From an uncultured Bacteroidales bacterium (GTDB lineage Bacteria > Bacteroidota > Bacteroidia > Bacteroidales > Paludibacteraceae), in contig ONGK01000013.1 in the NCBI GenBank assembly GCA_900317345.1, positions 1 to 35,331 on the forward strand: a DNA stretch of 35,331 nt, read 5' to 3'. Numbering within the stretch: position 1 is the first letter of the stretch; every line of letters starts with the position of its first letter. Positions 14,995-24,431 of the stretch are shown piece after piece. The notes under the pieces were generated by a model. That model searched no databases. It was not told where the DNA came from and was given only the letters and a program-made list of their open reading frames with translations. Both the position numbers and the translations under genes were made by a program.

Positions 14995-17184
14995 TTATGC
15001 TATTTTTTTGATTAATGTCAATATATTCTTCCCGTCGGTACGCTCGTAGTTGATGGTATCCATCAGTTCGCGGACCAAGAGAATGCCAAGACCGCCTATC
15101 TGCCGGTCTTCCGCAGAGAGGGATGTGTCTGCTTTCTCTTTGGTAGTGGGGTCGAAGGCAACGCCTCTGTCGCTGATGATAACGCGCAGTATCTGTCCGT
15201 CGGATTGCACAAGGATATCTATCTCCCCTTCCGTGCCGAGCGGATAGGCATAATCGATGACGTTGACCACCGCCTCCTCTATCGCCAGACGTAACTGTCC
15301 TGCCAGCGTGGGCTCTATATGCAGTTTCTCCGTCACATCCTTGATAAAATCGCTGAACCGCCGCACTTCGTGCACATCATTCTTGAGCGTAAGGGTCTGC
15401 GTAAGCGTACTAACGAACCGGCTTGGCGAATAATGAATGGCGAGCATGGTGAGGTCATCGCTCTGTTCGGCTTTTTGCACGAATGCATGCATGCTGTCGG
15501 TCATCGTATCGATGAGTTGTTTCGGCGGTAAGGCCTTTGCCATACAGGTGTTCATCACTTGCTCAACGCGCTGCAAGCCGAAGAGCTCGTGCTTGGCATT
15601 CTTGGCTTCGGTCAGTCCGTCGGTATAGAGGAACAAGATACTGCCGGCAGGTATTGTAGCTTTTTGCAGTGTGAACTTGGAGTCGGTGAACACTCCTACC
15701 GGCAGATTGGCATCACAATCGAGCATCTCAACCATTTTATCATGGATGAAGAAAGGATTGTCGTGGCCAGCGTTGGCGTATCGGAGGAGTCCCGTAGGCA
15801 AGTCGAGCACGCCAATAAAGAGTGTGACGAACATGTTCTTCTCATTATTGGTAGCGGAGAACTCATTGAGGGCTTGCATGATGCGTGCAGGGTTATTCTC
15901 ATGCGCAGAAGCAGAGCGGAAGAGCGAATGGGTGACCGCCATGAGCATAGCTGCAGGCGCACCTTTGCCACTAACATCGCCGATACAGAAGAATAGTTTC
16001 TCATCGCGCACGAAATAGTCATATAGGTCTCCTCCTACCTCTCGTGCCGGTACCAGCCGTCCGTATATATCCACATCCTCGAGCCGCAGCTTATGGTGCG
16101 GCAACATGGATTGTTGTATCTCATTCGCAACATGCAACTCCGCACCTATACGCTCCTGGCTCAACTGGGATACTTGGAGTTTCTTACTGGCGCGGAGGAA
16201 GAGCAATACTATAACCGTTAATATGGCGAGTCCGATTATCGCCAGCAGGAGCATGTATCCGCGCAACTTATCTAGTTCGCCGAACACCTCACTGTCATAG
16301 CATACCAGGAGCATTTGCCAGTACGGACTTCTGGCTTTGCGGGCATAATAGACTCGGCCGCGCTCTCCGCATTCGTCGTCAAGAAAAGTGAAGCGTGTGA
16401 TACGCCCTTTTCCAACCAGTGTACGCTCAACGGTGCTATCATTGAACATATCTACGAGCTTGAGCAGCATAGTAGGCGTAACGACAGCGGTGTCGGATGG
16501 CGCAGCAATCAGTTTGCCGTCTTCAGTCAGCACCATACAGAACGATGAGGGGTGAGGGTGGTAATGATTGACCACATCGTTAATCCAGGTGGTGGTAAGG
16601 TCCACACCCAATACGCCTATTCGCCGGCCTTGATAGGAGAGAGGCTGCGCATAGGTCAGCACCCACGCTCCGGCTCCGTCTTCATCCCAATAAGGGTCGG
16701 TCCATTGGGATGAGCCTTCTTCTATAGCCGAGCGGTAAAACTCGCGGCTGGTGTAGTCATGGCGGGCAGAACCAATCTGTATGACTTCAATGCTAGGACC
16801 GTTTTGGCGCGCGTAGAGTTCATACCATTGCCCTTTATCTGGGTAAAAATTCGGTTCGAAGCAGAGGAAAGCGCCATCGAGATTTTTCCTATCGTTGGCC
16901 ACCATCGTCCGTATGATTTCGTTGAGGTATGAGCGGTCGTGTATCTGCCGTTCTGCGTGCACTACTTCGTTTCTCACCGCCACTTCAGCATTAGAGAGCA
17001 CTTCATGTATATAGAGCGCGGAGGTGTTGAGGTCCATGAGTGTACTGCGCTCCAGCTCGGCTTCGAGCTGCTGCCGTGCAAAGCGATACTGAAAGCCCAT
17101 GATGGCTTCCATGAAGACAGCGGAAAGCAGGATAACAACGAGTGCCAGCCAATGCTTCCAACTATGTTCAGTTTTCAGTTGCAT
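14995..17184 (-). CDS. Membrane sensor with PP2C (SpoIIE/RsbU) phosphatase and RsbW-like HATPase domains
   Basis: 729 aa. TM1 about 12-30, an extracytoplasmic dCache-like sensor about 35-300 (contains SREFYRSAIEEGSSQWTDPY and IGVLGVDLTTTWI), TM2 about 308-330, then a linker into a PP2C domain about 350-590 with metal-binding signatures GGDLYDYF (384-391), GDVSGKG (402-408), YTDGLTEA and SDDLTML. A C-terminal GHKL ATPase domain, about 605-727, has the N-box EEAVVNVIDYAY, G1 DRGVAFDP and G2 GGLGILLV. Phosphatase and kinase activities toward a STAS protein are therefore fused in one polypeptide under control of an external signal. It starts 7 nt after the recombinase stop and ends 1 nt before the STAS gene. 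The phosphatase and ATPase motifs look intact. Confidence 0.88.
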   Translation of the reverse strand: MQLKTEHSWKHWLALVVILLSAVFMEAIMGFQYRFARQQLEAELERSTLMDLNTSALYIHEVLSNAEVAVRNEVVHAERQIHDRSYLNEIIRTMVANDRKNLDGAFLCFEPNFYPDKGQWYELYARQNGPSIEVIQIGSARHDYTSREFYRSAIEEGSSQWTDPYWDEDGAGAWVLTYAQPLSYQGRRIGVLGVDLTTTWINDVVNHYHPHPSSFCMVLTEDGKLIAAPSDTAVVTPTMLLKLVDMFNDSTVERTLVGKGRITRFTFLDDECGERGRVYYARKARSPYWQMLLVCYDSEVFGELDKLRGYMLLLAIIGLAILTVIVLLFLRASKKLQVSQLSQERIGAELHVANEIQQSMLPHHKLRLEDVDIYGRLVPAREVGGDLYDYFVRDEKLFFCIGDVSGKGAPAAMLMAVTHSLFRSASAHENNPARIMQALNEFSATNNEKNMFVTLFIGVLDLPTGLLRYANAGHDNPFFIHDKMVEMLDCDANLPVGVFTDSKFTLQKATIPAGSILFLYTDGLTEAKNAKHELFGLQRVEQVMNTCMAKALPPKQLIDTMTDSMHAFVQKAEQSDDLTMLAIHYSPSRFVSTLTQTLTLKNDVHEVRRFSDFIKDVTEKLHIEPTLAGQLRLAIEEAVVNVIDYAYPLGTEGEIDILVQSDGQILRVIISDRGVAFDPTTKEKADTSLSAEDRQIGGLGILLVRELMDTINYERTDGKNILTLIKKIA

Positions 17185-17191
17185 ATGTTTG

Positions 17192-18097
17192 TCATTTAGC
17201 GCCTTTGGCTCTTGGGTGGGTTTCGTTATAGACGCGTTTTATCTGCTCGAAAGTGGTATGGGTATAGACCTGGGTGGTGGAGAGCGAAGCATGGCCGAGC
17301 AGCTCCTGGATAGAACGTATATCTGCTCCGTTATCCAACATGGCGGTTGCAAACGTATGGCGGAGCACGTGCGGCGAGTGCTTCTTGAGCGTAGATACTT
17401 CGCCCATGCGCGTGCGCACAATAGTATATAAGGTGCTCTTACTCATTGCCCGCACTTCGCCGTTCTTCTGTTGCACAAAGAATGTCAACGTTTCATGGCC
17501 ATCTGTCAGTTCTGCGCGTGCCTCCATATACTGCCTTATCAACTTCTTCAGACTTTCGCCTATGGGCACTATACGCTCTTTGCGGCGCTTACCGAAGATA
17601 CGTATCTGTCCTTGCATGAGGTCAATGTCCCTGTCCTGGAGTGCGAGCATCTCAGCTTGCCGCATACCGGTTTGATAGAGCATCTCGATGATGAGTGCGT
17701 CGCGGAGGGAGATGAAGTCATCTGCCCAATGCTCCTGTTGCGCAACGGCTTGCATCTCGGAGGTGCGGAAGAAGACGGGCAAGGGCTTGTCCGCTTTGGG
17801 CGGTGTGATACGCGCCGTTATATCCTTGGTCACTTTTTTCTGGCGCAACAGAAAGCGATAAAAACTGCGCAAGGCGGATAGTCTGCGTTTGACAGAACGC
17901 GGTGAGAGGCGCTGCTTCTCGAGCATATGCAGCATCCATGTTTTGACGTCATACTCGTCCAGTTTCGTCGGGTCAAATTGCTCAGCATCCTGCCCCACGA
18001 AGCGGCAGAAATCCTGCAGGTCATCGCGGTAAGCCTCGACGGTTCGCGGAGAGTATTTCCGCTCAATGGCAATATAATCCAAGAAATGCTTTATCAT
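17192..18097 (-). CDS. xerC: XerC/XerD-family tyrosine recombinase
   Basis: 301 aa, the normal length of Xer recombinases. The N-terminal SAM-like DNA-binding domain is about 1-85 (YIAIERKYSPRTVEAYRDDL). The catalytic domain is about 105-295 with Arg146 (TGMRQAE), Lys170 (GKRRKER), His243-x-x-Arg246 (HVLRHTF), His269 (LLGHASL) and nucleophile Tyr278 (TTQVYTH), all present. XerC/D resolve chromosome dimers at dif; an integrase of a mobile element would be an alternative, but length and lack of phage-type neighbours favour a housekeeping Xer. The ATG overlaps the stop of the OmpA-family gene by 4 nt. XerC versus XerD cannot be told apart here. Confidence 0.88.
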   Translation of the reverse strand: MIKHFLDYIAIERKYSPRTVEAYRDDLQDFCRFVGQDAEQFDPTKLDEYDVKTWMLHMLEKQRLSPRSVKRRLSALRSFYRFLLRQKKVTKDITARITPPKADKPLPVFFRTSEMQAVAQQEHWADDFISLRDALIIEMLYQTGMRQAEMLALQDRDIDLMQGQIRIFGKRRKERIVPIGESLKKLIRQYMEARAELTDGHETLTFFVQQKNGEVRAMSKSTLYTIVRTRMGEVSTLKKHSPHVLRHTFATAMLDNGADIRSIQELLGHASLSTTQVYTHTTFEQIKRVYNETHPRAKGAK

Positions 18098-19956
18098 TTG
18101 TTAATCAGTTCTACTGAAGCTCCGTCGAGAATCTCTATCTCTACGCGCCGGTTCATCTGCCTGTGCGCCTCGGTATCGTTCTTGACAATGGGGTCTTTCT
18201 CTCCCCGTCCGCAGGTCTCGATACGTGACTTGGCAATACCGCGATTGACCATTTCTCGCTTCACGCTATTGGCTCGTCCTTCGGATAGCTTCTGGTTATA
18301 GTCATCCCGGCCGACATCATCTGTATGACCGACGATACGTATGCGTATATCGGGGTTGTTTTTCAGGATGCGATACAACTGCTGCAAGGCGGGTTGTGAA
18401 GAGGAGAGTATCTTGGTCTTATCGGTAGCAAAAAGCATGTTCTTGAGCACGAAGCGTCGTATATGTTTCGGTTCAAGTTGTATATTGAGCACATCGTTCA
18501 CATCGGTGATGACAAAGCATGTATCTTTAAATCCGTCGGCTTTTGCGCAGAGTGTCATCTGCTTTCGGTCATCAACGGCAGTGGATACTATCGGCGTTAG
18601 GCTATCCAGTCTGGCCGCGAGAATCTTATTGCCTTGCTCATCCGTAACCGTCACGTTCGCCTTGACGGTTCTCCCGGTCTGCGCATCGACAGCCTGCAGA
18701 CGTAAGGTCCGTTGGGGATAGAGCGCGATATGCAGGGTATCATAGTCGTCCTGATGGGTGTAGTTAAACGGTTTTTGCGGGAAATAGCCGTTCTTAGACA
18801 CAGAGATGATATAATCGCCGGCGGGATAAGCACGCATGGTCCGTCCGCGTTTCTGGTCCGTCTCTTTCTCTGTGATGCGTGGTTTGCCTTTTCCTTTGGG
18901 CACAGTTTGTGTACGTACGATAGCTCCGGGCAGGGGCTTGCCGGTTCGTTCATCGGTGACGTAGGTGATGATGTAGGGGTTCGCCATGCTACCTTTCTTC
19001 GGAGCTTTGTGAGGCACTTCGCACATCATGGCGAATTTGATGCCGAACATCATGTTGTTGAGGAAGCGATTCTTAATGATGGGAACGGGAGGCTCAAATC
19101 CATACACCGAACCGAGCGCCACCTTATCCACGGCAGTGATGTCCACGATTTGCTTGGGCATATTGTCGGTTTTGGCGGGGAAGATATTGAAGCATCCGAA
19201 ATCCATGAAGAAGGACAACCGGTAGTGCTGCCTTTCCTTGAAGGACTTGCGTCGATGCAGTTCGCGATATTGCTGCGCTCGGTCCATCTTCTCCGGTTTC
19301 TGCTTGGACCATGCGCTCTTATCCAGGTTGATACCCAATTCAAGCGTCCCCATCACATTAAGCCGGCTGTAGTCCATGGTGTATATCGGGCTTTTGAGAG
19401 AATAATTGCCCAAATGATGGCTCGGCAGATTTTCTATCGGATCCACCACTTCGCTGTCATATGCCCGCACCGTCAAGTCGGACCGCAACTGTGTGAAGCC
19501 GCAGAACGGCAGTACGCCAATTTTCGCACCCACGAGGAAGAAGAAACGATTGAACAAACCGCCGAAATATACCGGTACGTACCCTATCCCGTATGTGGTC
19601 CACTCGCGTGTGCGCTGGAAATCATACTGATAGGTCATCGTCGGATATTCGGCTACCTGGGCATTATATTTCGGCAGTTCAAATCGGTTGCTGTTAAGCG
19701 AGTAGTTCACACCAAATCCGGTGCGGAAAAGGAAATGCTTGTATTGCAATTCATAGAAGAACGTTGCGCCCGCGCCTCCTCCATAAGACGGGATGACATA
19801 ATTATCCAAGGGCGAAAGACTGTTGCCGAGAAATAGATGCGAGAACCCGGCCTCAATACTAAAACCGAAATTGCTATTAGCCCGATTATCCTGCTGCGCT
19901 GCTATTCGGATGGAGAAGAGCGCCAGAAGAGCGAAAAGTAAAACGTGCTTTTTCAT
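18094..19956 (-). CDS. OmpA-family outer-membrane protein with N-terminal barrel-like and carboxypeptidase-regulatory-like regions
   Basis: 620 aa. Signal peptide about 1-20 (LLFALLALFSIRIAA). About 25-310 are rich in beta-strands typical of an outer-membrane or surface domain (FGFSIEAGFSHLFLGN, FFYELQYKHFLFRTGFGVNYS). About 325-490 contain two carboxypeptidase-regulatory-like or PEGA-like repeats (TDERTGKPLPGAIVRTQ, VDAQTGRTVKANVTVTD). The C-terminal OmpA/MotB peptidoglycan-binding domain is about 491-612 (VGHTDDVGRDDYNQKLSEGRA, MNRRVEIEI). It probably anchors the outer membrane to the cell wall. It follows the 1023-aa surface protein by 14 nt and overlaps the recombinase gene by 4 nt. Similar modular OmpA proteins occur in T9SS loci, but this one lacks the TPR/WD40 arrangement of PorE. 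Confidence 0.8.
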   Translation of the reverse strand: MKKHVLLFALLALFSIRIAAQQDNRANSNFGFSIEAGFSHLFLGNSLSPLDNYVIPSYGGGAGATFFYELQYKHFLFRTGFGVNYSLNSNRFELPKYNAQVAEYPTMTYQYDFQRTREWTTYGIGYVPVYFGGLFNRFFFLVGAKIGVLPFCGFTQLRSDLTVRAYDSEVVDPIENLPSHHLGNYSLKSPIYTMDYSRLNVMGTLELGINLDKSAWSKQKPEKMDRAQQYRELHRRKSFKERQHYRLSFFMDFGCFNIFPAKTDNMPKQIVDITAVDKVALGSVYGFEPPVPIIKNRFLNNMMFGIKFAMMCEVPHKAPKKGSMANPYIITYVTDERTGKPLPGAIVRTQTVPKGKGKPRITEKETDQKRGRTMRAYPAGDYIISVSKNGYFPQKPFNYTHQDDYDTLHIALYPQRTLRLQAVDAQTGRTVKANVTVTDEQGNKILAARLDSLTPIVSTAVDDRKQMTLCAKADGFKDTCFVITDVNDVLNIQLEPKHIRRFVLKNMLFATDKTKILSSSQPALQQLYRILKNNPDIRIRIVGHTDDVGRDDYNQKLSEGRANSVKREMVNRGIAKSRIETCGRGEKDPIVKNDTEAHRQMNRRVEIEILDGASVELINK

Positions 19957-19970
19957 ATCTGTCGTCTCCT

Positions 19971-22900
19971 CTATTCTACGATTATCTTTCGCGTTTCCAC
20001 TCTGCCGTCGTCAAACAAAACCCGCAGTAGATACAATCCTTTGCAAGACGGCAAGAACAACTGGTTTTCCTCCTGTTTGAGTGCCCATTGTCCTACCTGT
20101 TCGCCGGATTGATTATATGCGACCACTCGCCCGCTTTCGCTGGTTTGCACGCGCACAGGCGTCCGCTGTTGTGCTTTGATAATAGTCGGCGTTACAATCA
20201 GCGTAACACTATCGGATTGATCTGTAGGATAAAACTCGCAGGAACGTGTCCGTATGCCGTCACGCGTACGGGTGAACTCGACCCAATAGGGGCTACTCGG
20301 CTGCAAGCCTTGGTTCGGCACATACAAATAACTGGCTGTTTGGCCGGCAATAGGCGCATCGTCCTTATACCACTGGTAATCCTCAAAACCGCCGTAATAC
20401 TCATAGGCCGGTTTGCGTACGGAAAGGAAGTCATTCCATCGCTGCGTAATTAGCGAATCAGGGTCGTAATATATGTCGAACGCTATCGGGAACCATGCCG
20501 TGTCGCACTTATAATTTCGGAATATGAGGTCTGCCTTGCACGGACCTGGCCATACAGTATCAAGCGGGATGGTTAGTTTGGTGTCCGATAGATTGACAGG
20601 CTGGTTCATGCGGTCTTTGAACCCAAGCATCTTTGCCGTGTCATTAAAGAGTAAGTCATATGTGATGGATGCGCCGGAGGTTATGCTAAACGGCACTTCA
20701 AGTACTCCTCCGCCGGTGCAGAACGACTGCGGTTCATACGCCACCGACATATCCAATATTGGTTGCTCGGCCAACTCAAAAATATAGATGATGCTATCAC
20801 AACCGTGTACCTCGCTACGCAGGGTATCGTGATACGTTCCTCCGTGGGTCAGCGTTCTGCCATGCCACTCCATCGAGCCGACGCTCATGCAGAGCGTGTC
20901 TTTCGGCCGCTGCGTTTGGAGATGGAAATAATAACGCAGCGAAAGGATAATCAGCGAGTCGCAGCCTTCCCATGAAATGAGCGAGTCAATAGTATAATCT
21001 CCCTCTTCGGAATAGATATGAGGCTTGCCGTCCGCATAATGATAGAGTGAATCGATGAACACATCTCCCTCGCAGAACTGGTAGTTGCGATAGGTACGCC
21101 TTGTTCCTATTGCCGGCACTACGATATCAAAACTCTGTGTTGCCTCGCAGTCATCCACGAATGTATGCAATGTGACATGCAGCGTCTCTCCTGCATTGGG
21201 GAAGTCTTGACGTGGAGACCAGTTCATAGAGCGGCGTCCTTTCCCGAAATCCCAGTACCATCGGGACACGCCGTCCTCTCGCATCTTCTCCACCCATTTC
21301 TGCTGGTCAGCATCCCAATACTCTCCGATGGTGTAAGAGTCATTATAGAACTGCACATAATTTGTACACGCTCCTGGGTCATATTTGCCGCTCGCAACAG
21401 GAACCGTTCTAAATGCCAAGGTAGATGCCTCGAGGGTGAAGAAGCAGTTCGTGTCGATTTTGTTAATCATATCCACGCAATAGGTAGCGCTGTCAAAAGG
21501 CATGTAGTCAGGGATATACGTGCGATCGGTTCCTACTATCACACGCGGGGCCTCATATTTGCGATACCAGCGATAGTAAAAGCCCTCATCGACCCATAGG
21601 CTGTCCGGCTGTTTGCCGCAGTGCGTGCCCTCTATTTCTCCCGGCGAACAGGAAAGAACGAAGTATCCGTAACCGAAATGATTACCGTCACCGCAGTCGC
21701 TCGCTGTGATGCGTATTTGCACGGGGCTTCCGATATAATGGCGCATGTTCACCCCGACCAGTGACCAGTCTTTCCATAGCACCGTATCCTCAATACCATC
21801 AATTTTCACCTTGTGCCATGTGGTGTCGGTGGACCAGTTAGATGCAAAGTCAATCTTGTCGCACGAATCAAGCAGGTTTCCTGCCTCATCGAGCAACTCC
21901 AGCGTGAAATGCGGCTGTGTCTCAGACGTGTGGTTCGGCAGCTGCATCACCAGCGCATAGCGCACTTGCAGCACGCCCATCGCAGGCGTAGTGGTATAAA
22001 TCACGCTCGTATTCTGCGCTCCGGCTTGCGAGTCGCCCAATCGTACAGCAGCCGGAAAACCGGTGGGGAAGGTACGCAAGCGATAGTCCGTCAACCGGTC
22101 ATAATCGTGAGGGTAATGATGAATCTCGGCCGCTCCTGCGCTTACATCCAAATAATCCACGCATCGTTTGGATACATCGTACATCAGCTGGTAATCTATT
22201 GACGTCCAAGCACTTGTGTCCAGTTCGCAGATAGCCCTCACTCGGAAGTGATAGGTACCTTCTGGGATGCTTGCGGTATTCACCATGAAGGAGTTGGACG
22301 TAATATTATCGGTAGTACGGAAGGTGGGTGAGGACGAATCGCTCGTGTAGTACTCCACCTGATACTCCGCGGCATTTCCTTCCCATGTGAAGACGGAGTT
22401 ATTGCCCTGACGGGTACGTTTCAACCCTACCGGTTTCTGCGCACATTGCGGAGACGCTCCCGTAGGGTAAATCTGTATGTCATCAATCGCCCAACCGGTG
22501 TCCGTCATAACTTTTTCACTGTAGCAACGGGCGTAAAAACAAAGATAATAGGTCGTATTCGACGCGGCCGTGAAGGTATATCGGGCATCGTGCCACCAGA
22601 AATCGGCTGGGCAGTCGGTTGCTCCTTCGAAAGATGTGCTCAGTGTTGGGGCGGAAGTCAGCACTGCTGCACACAATGTGCCGGTAGTGTCTCTCGGCCC
22701 CCTATAGTGAAAGTCCATCGTGTATTGCCCTGCGGGCAGACCGGTGATTGGGCAGTAAGTCAGGCATGCGATAGTGTCACCGGCAACTGTGGTATAGGAG
22801 CAGGTACTGCCTTGATCCGGCGACATATAAAGCATGTAAGCCCCTTTGTACGCAAATTCAGGAAGACGGCCTACCATCCATGTATTCGATTGCGCATTAC

Positions 22901-23042
22901 CGGAATTGACATAATACCAGTCCGTCCGCTCCGCTTGCGTACCAAAGGTGATTTCGGCGGGCAGTTTACCCACCGTATATGCATGCAGGAAAAGCGGTAC
23001 AACCAACAATGCAATAGATACTATTTGTACTTTTCTTCTCAT
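19971..23042 (-). CDS. Large secreted T9SS cargo protein with MAM/adhesin-like and fibronectin III-like domains
   Basis: 1023 aa. Signal peptide about 1-21 (VSIALLVVPLFLHA). About 27-195 resemble the cleaved-adhesin or MAM fold (GAYMLYMSPDQGSTCSYT...WAIDDIQIYP). About 200-288 form a fibronectin type III-like domain (VFTWEGNAAEYQVEYY...YHFRVRAICE). The middle has several Cys pairs and PKD/Ig-like segments (YWDFGKGRRSMNWSP, DCEATQSFDIVVPA). The last about 75 residues form a type A T9SS sorting domain (SGRVVAYNQSGEQVGQW...KGLYLLRVLFDDGRVETRKIIVE). Such proteins are exported by T9SS and attached to the surface. There is no enzymatic motif. The gene lies 11 nt after the BspA-like gene and 14 nt before the OmpA-family gene, so the three look like one surface-protein block. 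Confidence 0.75.
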   Translation of the reverse strand: MRRKVQIVSIALLVVPLFLHAYTVGKLPAEITFGTQAERTDWYYVNSGNAQSNTWMVGRLPEFAYKGAYMLYMSPDQGSTCSYTTVAGDTIACLTYCPITGLPAGQYTMDFHYRGPRDTTGTLCAAVLTSAPTLSTSFEGATDCPADFWWHDARYTFTAASNTTYYLCFYARCYSEKVMTDTGWAIDDIQIYPTGASPQCAQKPVGLKRTRQGNNSVFTWEGNAAEYQVEYYTSDSSSPTFRTTDNITSNSFMVNTASIPEGTYHFRVRAICELDTSAWTSIDYQLMYDVSKRCVDYLDVSAGAAEIHHYPHDYDRLTDYRLRTFPTGFPAAVRLGDSQAGAQNTSVIYTTTPAMGVLQVRYALVMQLPNHTSETQPHFTLELLDEAGNLLDSCDKIDFASNWSTDTTWHKVKIDGIEDTVLWKDWSLVGVNMRHYIGSPVQIRITASDCGDGNHFGYGYFVLSCSPGEIEGTHCGKQPDSLWVDEGFYYRWYRKYEAPRVIVGTDRTYIPDYMPFDSATYCVDMINKIDTNCFFTLEASTLAFRTVPVASGKYDPGACTNYVQFYNDSYTIGEYWDADQQKWVEKMREDGVSRWYWDFGKGRRSMNWSPRQDFPNAGETLHVTLHTFVDDCEATQSFDIVVPAIGTRRTYRNYQFCEGDVFIDSLYHYADGKPHIYSEEGDYTIDSLISWEGCDSLIILSLRYYFHLQTQRPKDTLCMSVGSMEWHGRTLTHGGTYHDTLRSEVHGCDSIIYIFELAEQPILDMSVAYEPQSFCTGGGVLEVPFSITSGASITYDLLFNDTAKMLGFKDRMNQPVNLSDTKLTIPLDTVWPGPCKADLIFRNYKCDTAWFPIAFDIYYDPDSLITQRWNDFLSVRKPAYEYYGGFEDYQWYKDDAPIAGQTASYLYVPNQGLQPSSPYWVEFTRTRDGIRTRSCEFYPTDQSDSVTLIVTPTIIKAQQRTPVRVQTSESGRVVAYNQSGEQVGQWALKQEENQLFLPSCKGLYLLRVLFDDGRVETRKIIVE

Positions 23043-23053
23043 TTCTCGTCCGT

Positions 23054-24418
23054 TTAAGGCACAAATACTTTCTTCTGATGACCATCAGCCACTACTACAT
23101 AGACCCCTGCCGCCGGTGCATGCAGCGGCGTTGCATAATCAGCCGTTGCGGGACGTGCATCGACCATCCGACCCAGAATATCAAACAGTGCCACACGCGT
23201 ATCTCGGTCCGTCAGCACGAACACCTCATGTCCGTTCACCCATACCGTGGTACGAACACTCACATCATCCAATGCCTCCGGTATCTTGCGAAAGACGGCT
23301 ACAACCGTTATATCTTCATCCACATAAAATTCGTACAACGAATCGGTTGACAGCACATGACCCAAAGTGTCTTGCCATGCGACGAACTCGCATCCTTCAT
23401 ACGGCTCTGCGTACACCACGGCAGCCGTGTCGCAGTCCGGTCGCTGAAGAATCGTATCCATGCCGTATGCGGGATTATTTGACCGCGTGGTGAGCACCAA
23501 CTCATACCACGTCGAGATACGCAGCGAGTCGAAATCCTCCCATACCGGTGCAGAACGATAGGCCGCGATGCCCGGACAAGGCACATCGATGTGAAAAGAG
23601 GTATTGCTGAAAGTAGTGGGATGAATACGCGGAGGAGCCACTGCATTGCTACGGACGTACCGCAAACCCGAACATTTGGCAAAGGCACGAATGCCTATAG
23701 TGTCGATGGTTTCAGGCAGGACAAGCGTATCCAGCCGTCCGCAGTCTTGAAATGCGTACGCACTGATAACCGTCAGTTGACCGGGCAGAACTAATGAGTC
23801 AAGAGCGGTACAGCCTTTAAACGCCTCTGTGCCGATATATGTCACACCCTCAGGGATAACTGCCTCTTTCAATCCGCTTACGTTCAGGAATGCACACGAC
23901 TCAATACCACGAATATCTGCTGGCATACGCGTCTTGGAGCATCCCAACAGCAGCATATCGTTACTCGTCTCTATCAGCGCATTGCATGCCTCACGGCTGT
24001 CATAACGGGGGTTGCCATTCGACACGGATATACTATCTAGGCCGGTTAAACCGCGAAGTGCGTAATTGCCTATCGCTGCCACATCGCCTGGGATATGCAG
24101 ATGGCGGAGATTGGATAGATTATACAACGCATATGAGCCGATACTCATTATATGCTCGTCCATCTCTACAACCCGGATATCGCTCTGCCACTCGGACCAT
24201 GGAGCTTGGGTTTCCAGCGAATAGTCTTTCATCGGTCCGCTGCCCGTAATGGTCAACGCATGTTGAGACGCGTCATAGTTCCACTGGAGATTGGTGCTAT
24301 CGGTATTGGAGCCCACCTGACGGCCGCAGTAACCGGATGCACTTTGCGCCAGCGCGTTTTGCGCGTGCGCGAGAAGAAGAAGCATCCACAAGATGGGTAT
24401 ACACTTATATATCTTCAT
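23054..24418 (-). CDS. BspA-like leucine-rich-repeat surface protein with T9SS tail
   Basis: 454 aa from ATG 24418. An ATG further upstream at 24481 would overlap the kinase gene and put 21 charged residues before the signal peptide, so the internal start (MKIYKCIPILWMLLLLAHA) is preferred; it lies 13 nt after the kinase stop. About 90-270 contain LRR_5/BspA-type repeats with the pattern 'L..L.IPGDVAAIGNYAL' and 'FKGCTALDSLVLPGQLTVIS'. The C-terminus is a type A T9SS sorting domain (VALFDILGRMVDARP...AAGVYVVVADGHQKKVFVP). BspA proteins bind host matrix or other bacteria; the ligand here is unknown. Confidence 0.85.
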   Translation of the reverse strand: MKIYKCIPILWMLLLLAHAQNALAQSASGYCGRQVGSNTDSTNLQWNYDASQHALTITGSGPMKDYSLETQAPWSEWQSDIRVVEMDEHIMSIGSYALYNLSNLRHLHIPGDVAAIGNYALRGLTGLDSISVSNGNPRYDSREACNALIETSNDMLLLGCSKTRMPADIRGIESCAFLNVSGLKEAVIPEGVTYIGTEAFKGCTALDSLVLPGQLTVISAYAFQDCGRLDTLVLPETIDTIGIRAFAKCSGLRYVRSNAVAPPRIHPTTFSNTSFHIDVPCPGIAAYRSAPVWEDFDSLRISTWYELVLTTRSNNPAYGMDTILQRPDCDTAAVVYAEPYEGCEFVAWQDTLGHVLSTDSLYEFYVDEDITVVAVFRKIPEALDDVSVRTTVWVNGHEVFVLTDRDTRVALFDILGRMVDARPATADYATPLHAPAAGVYVVVADGHQKKVFVP

Positions 24419-24431
24419 GATGGAGGTCGCT

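Noticed and set aside
17192..18097. Integrase marking an integrated mobile element
   Set aside because: Length and motifs fit XerC/D; it is tightly embedded in the gene train with no att-like repeats, phage genes or tRNA nearby.
18712..19836. 374-codon open frame on plus opposite the OmpA-family gene
   Set aside because: The minus frame has a signal peptide and OmpA domain; the plus frame shows His/Arg-rich shadow composition.
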